Origin: Methylobacillus methanolivorans
Lineage (GTDB): Bacteria; Pseudomonadota; Gammaproteobacteria; Burkholderiales; Methylophilaceae
Length of the DNA: 64,000 bases
NCBI RefSeq assembly: GCF_044751345.1
Contig: NZ_JBIWXY010000001.1
Span: forward strand, 682,001 to 746,000
Direction: 5' to 3'
The notes under the pieces are model-generated. The model saw nothing but the letters and a program-made list of their open reading frames with translations. It was not told the origin of the DNA and did no database searches. How positions within the stretch are numbered: the stretch's first letter is position 1; every line of letters begins with the position of its first letter. The position numbers were made by a program, and so were the translations under genes. Positions 62,089 to 64,000 of this stretch are shown piece after piece.

Positions 62089-64000
62089 TTAAAACTGTTG
62101 CCCCATCTGGAATTGCAGCATTTGTGTACGATCACCGTCCTGTTTATTCAGTGGCTTGGCCAGTACCAACTTGATTGGACCAAATGGTGACAACCAGCTT
62201 ACCCCAACACCAGTGGAATAGCGGATATCACTTAAACTTGTTGAGTAACCGCAATCTGCCTTAGTGGACCGGCTACAATCAATACCATCACCTGCAATAG
62301 AACCAGCATCAACAAAAGTACTCAACCTTAAGGCATTATTATCCTTCATGCCAGGTATTGGGAAATACAGTTCAGCATTAGCCAGCATACGTTTTGTACC
62401 GCCAGCAGCAAAATCACGATACCCAGTATTTTGGGTGTCATAGATACGAGGTCCAATTGAACTTTGTTCATAACCGCGCACGGAATTCACACCACCGGCA
62501 TAGAAGTTCTTGAAGAATGGATAATCTTTATTGCCATAGGTATTGCCATAGCCTAATTCACCATTCAGCATCAAGGTCACACTCTTGCTAATATCCTTGT
62601 ACCAAGCATGCTTGTATTCAAGCTTGTAGTACTGCAAATCTAGGCCAGGCAAAGCAATCTCGGTGCTAATACGCTGCAAAACACCCTTATTGGGGAACAT
62701 GATGTTATCTCGCGTATCGTGCGTCCAAGCCAGGTTGGTAAACCAAGAACTGTTGCTACAACTATTCGCATCCTCGGCGCTACTGCAGTAGCGCTTAAAT
62801 TGTGGTGGGCTATTGCTACTCAGTTCAACATCCGTGTAATCAACAGTCAGGCCTGCACTGATAAAATCACGCTCATTCAATGGCATACCGAAGTTTACAC
62901 CCGCACCATAAGATGCAGTTTTGTAATCACCTGTACGCAGGTAGGTTGTGTCGACTTTACGATGGTAAACATTGAAACCGCGGCTGATACCATCGGGTGT
63001 GAAGTAAGGGTCAGTATAGGTCAGTGAGTAAACCGTATTGATACGACCCGTATTTACCTGCGCAGCCACTCGGTTACCAGTCCCAAGGAAGTTATTCTGG
63101 TTGATGGTTACGCCCAGCACAACACCTTCAAAGCTAGAAAGACCAGCACCAAACATCACGCTACCTGTCGAGCGCTCAGTCACGTTGATATTGAGATCAA
63201 CCTGATCATTAGTACCAGGCACTGCTGGTGTTTCGACGTTCACATCCGAGAAATACTGCAAACGCTCAAGACGCTGCTTTGAACGCTCGATCTTGTCCGC
63301 ACCATACCATGCAGACTCAAGCTGCCGCATCTCGCGACGCAACACTTCGTCACGTGTCCGCGTATTGCCCGTTAGGTTGATACGGCGAACATAAACTCGA
63401 CGACCTGGATCAATAAAGAAAGTAAAGGCAACTGTATGCTTCTCCTTATTCACCTCAGGAATAGCATTGACATTGGAGAATGCGTAACCATCATTACCCA
63501 GGCGATCATTGATGGCTTTGCTAGATTCAGTCACACGTTGGCGATTGAACACTTCACCAGATGACACAGAAATCAGGTTGCGCGCCTCTGCTTCAGGAAT
63601 CAACATTTCACCGGCTAGCTTGACGTCCGTAACGGTGTACTTTTCGCCCTCGGTAACATTGATAGTGATATAAATATCACGCTTATCAGGAGTAATAGAG
63701 ACTTGAGTGGAATCAATATTGAACTCAAGATAGCCCTGATTCATGTAGAAGGAACGCAATGCCTCCAAGTCGGCTGTCAGTTTCTGGCGAGAGTATTGAT
63801 CATTTTTATTCCACCAGGTCAGCCAGTTAGGCGTTGTCAGCGTCAGCTTTTCCAGCAACTCATCCTTGGTGAACTCCTTGTTGCCGACAATGTTGATATT
63901 GCGAATCTTGGAGACTGCACCTTCTTCAATATCAAACCTGACAGCAACGCGGTTACGCTCCAGTGGCGTCACTGATGTCTTGACCGAAGCACCATACTTA
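62089..64000 (-). CDS. bamA: Outer-membrane assembly factor BamA (5' end beyond the window)
   Basis: Partial: the frame stays open to position 64000 and the apparent Met at 63972 is internal. About 637 residues are visible. These cover the POTRA repeats 3-5 (GEKYTVTDVKLAGEM, RRVYVRRINLTGN) and the full 16-strand barrel, with the conserved VRGYE motif near the lid loop and the C-terminal QFQMGQQF ending in Phe. The leading POTRA domains and signal peptide are cut off. It is the essential core of the OMP insertion machine and leads the ompH-lpxD-fabZ-lpxA-lpxB-rnhB unit. Confidence 0.95.
   Translation of the reverse strand, partial: KYGASVKTSVTPLERNRVAVRFDIEEGAVSKIRNINIVGNKEFTKDELLEKLTLTTPNWLTWWNKNDQYSRQKLTADLEALRSFYMNQGYLEFNIDSTQVSITPDKRDIYITINVTEGEKYTVTDVKLAGEMLIPEAEARNLISVSSGEVFNRQRVTESSKAINDRLGNDGYAFSNVNAIPEVNKEKHTVAFTFFIDPGRRVYVRRINLTGNTRTRDEVLRREMRQLESAWYGADKIERSKQRLERLQYFSDVNVETPAVPGTNDQVDLNINVTERSTGSVMFGAGLSSFEGVVLGVTINQNNFLGTGNRVAAQVNTGRINTVYSLTYTDPYFTPDGISRGFNVYHRKVDTTYLRTGDYKTASYGAGVNFGMPLNERDFISAGLTVDYTDVELSSNSPPQFKRYCSSAEDANSCSNSSWFTNLAWTHDTRDNIMFPNKGVLQRISTEIALPGLDLQYYKLEYKHAWYKDISKSVTLMLNGELGYGNTYGNKDYPFFKNFYAGGVNSVRGYEQSSIGPRIYDTQNTGYRDFAAGGTKRMLANAELYFPIPGMKDNNALRLSTFVDAGSIAGDGIDCSRSTKADCGYSTSLSDIRYSTGVGVSWLSPFGPIKLVLAKPLNKQDGDRTQMLQFQMGQQF

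Overview
The window reads as a continuous piece of a proteobacterial chromosome with few mobile traces. Gene content and order suggest a betaproteobacterium, most likely of the Methylophilaceae (obligate or facultative methylotrophs). This rests on my impression of the proteins, the hpnCDE squalene genes, a two-subunit pyruvate carboxylase, a glyoxalase II, and clusters whose order matches Gammaproteobacteria and Betaproteobacteria. No methylotrophy gene is present, so the family assignment is an inference.

Layout. (a) 1-9800, minus strand: smc, zipA, ligA, cysQ and a TPR protein form a chromosome-maintenance and cell-division operon, followed by a small MscS-related membrane protein. (b) 9862-14885, plus strand: queF (queuosine), an LtaS/MdoB-like sulfatase-fold membrane enzyme, an unusual glycoside-hydrolase-like plus Kdo/WaaP-like kinase fusion, then a tRNA-Ala/tRNA-Glu pair with a strong promoter and terminator. 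(c) 14947-17875: outer-membrane phospholipase A, a degraded ORF, an orphan Mu-type S24 repressor in AT-rich DNA, and tRNA-Ser. This is the only stretch that looks accessory. (d) 17940-22731: def and mtnP (minus), then hpnC-hpnD-hpnE for squalene synthesis and a small YvlD-like membrane protein. (e) 22859-28748: glgA, a likely small RNA with anti-Shine-Dalgarno motifs, orn (minus), a Ste24-like protease, rsgA, an HDAC-like deacetylase and queD. (f) 28759-36672: dnaQ, rnhA and a methyltransferase opposite gloB and mltD (the E. coli neighbourhood), then a peptide-type ABC transporter with no ATPase genes nearby. (g) 36681-40806: a PAS-GGDEF-EAL protein, a small secreted protein, an MBL-fold hydrolase and tatD.

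(h) 40853-55207 is the lipid-synthesis block: pilZ, holB, tmk, mltG, pabC, fabF, acpP, fabG, fabD, fabH, plsX, rpmF and yceD on the minus strand and maf/yceF on the plus strand. This is the E. coli yceF-to-holB order, with pycA-pycB inserted between yceD and maf. Overlapping divergent promoters appear to separate yceD from pycA, and a cluster of DnaA boxes lies between fabF and pabC. (i) 55233-57373: a secreted DUF4139 protein and an RsmI-like methyltransferase. (j) 57433-64000, minus strand: rnhB, lpxB, lpxA, fabZ, lpxD, ompH and a partial bamA form the lipid A and outer-membrane biogenesis operon, cut by the window edge.

The genes centre on envelope construction (fatty acids, lipid A, hopanoid precursors, murein hydrolases, OMP assembly), DNA replication and repair, and RNA turnover and modification. 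I see no CRISPR array, insertion sequence or complete prophage. The best candidates for undescribed biology are the small RNA near 24435-24540, the hydrolase-kinase fusion at 12337, the overlapping pycA/yceD promoters and the DnaA-box region at 44725-44926.
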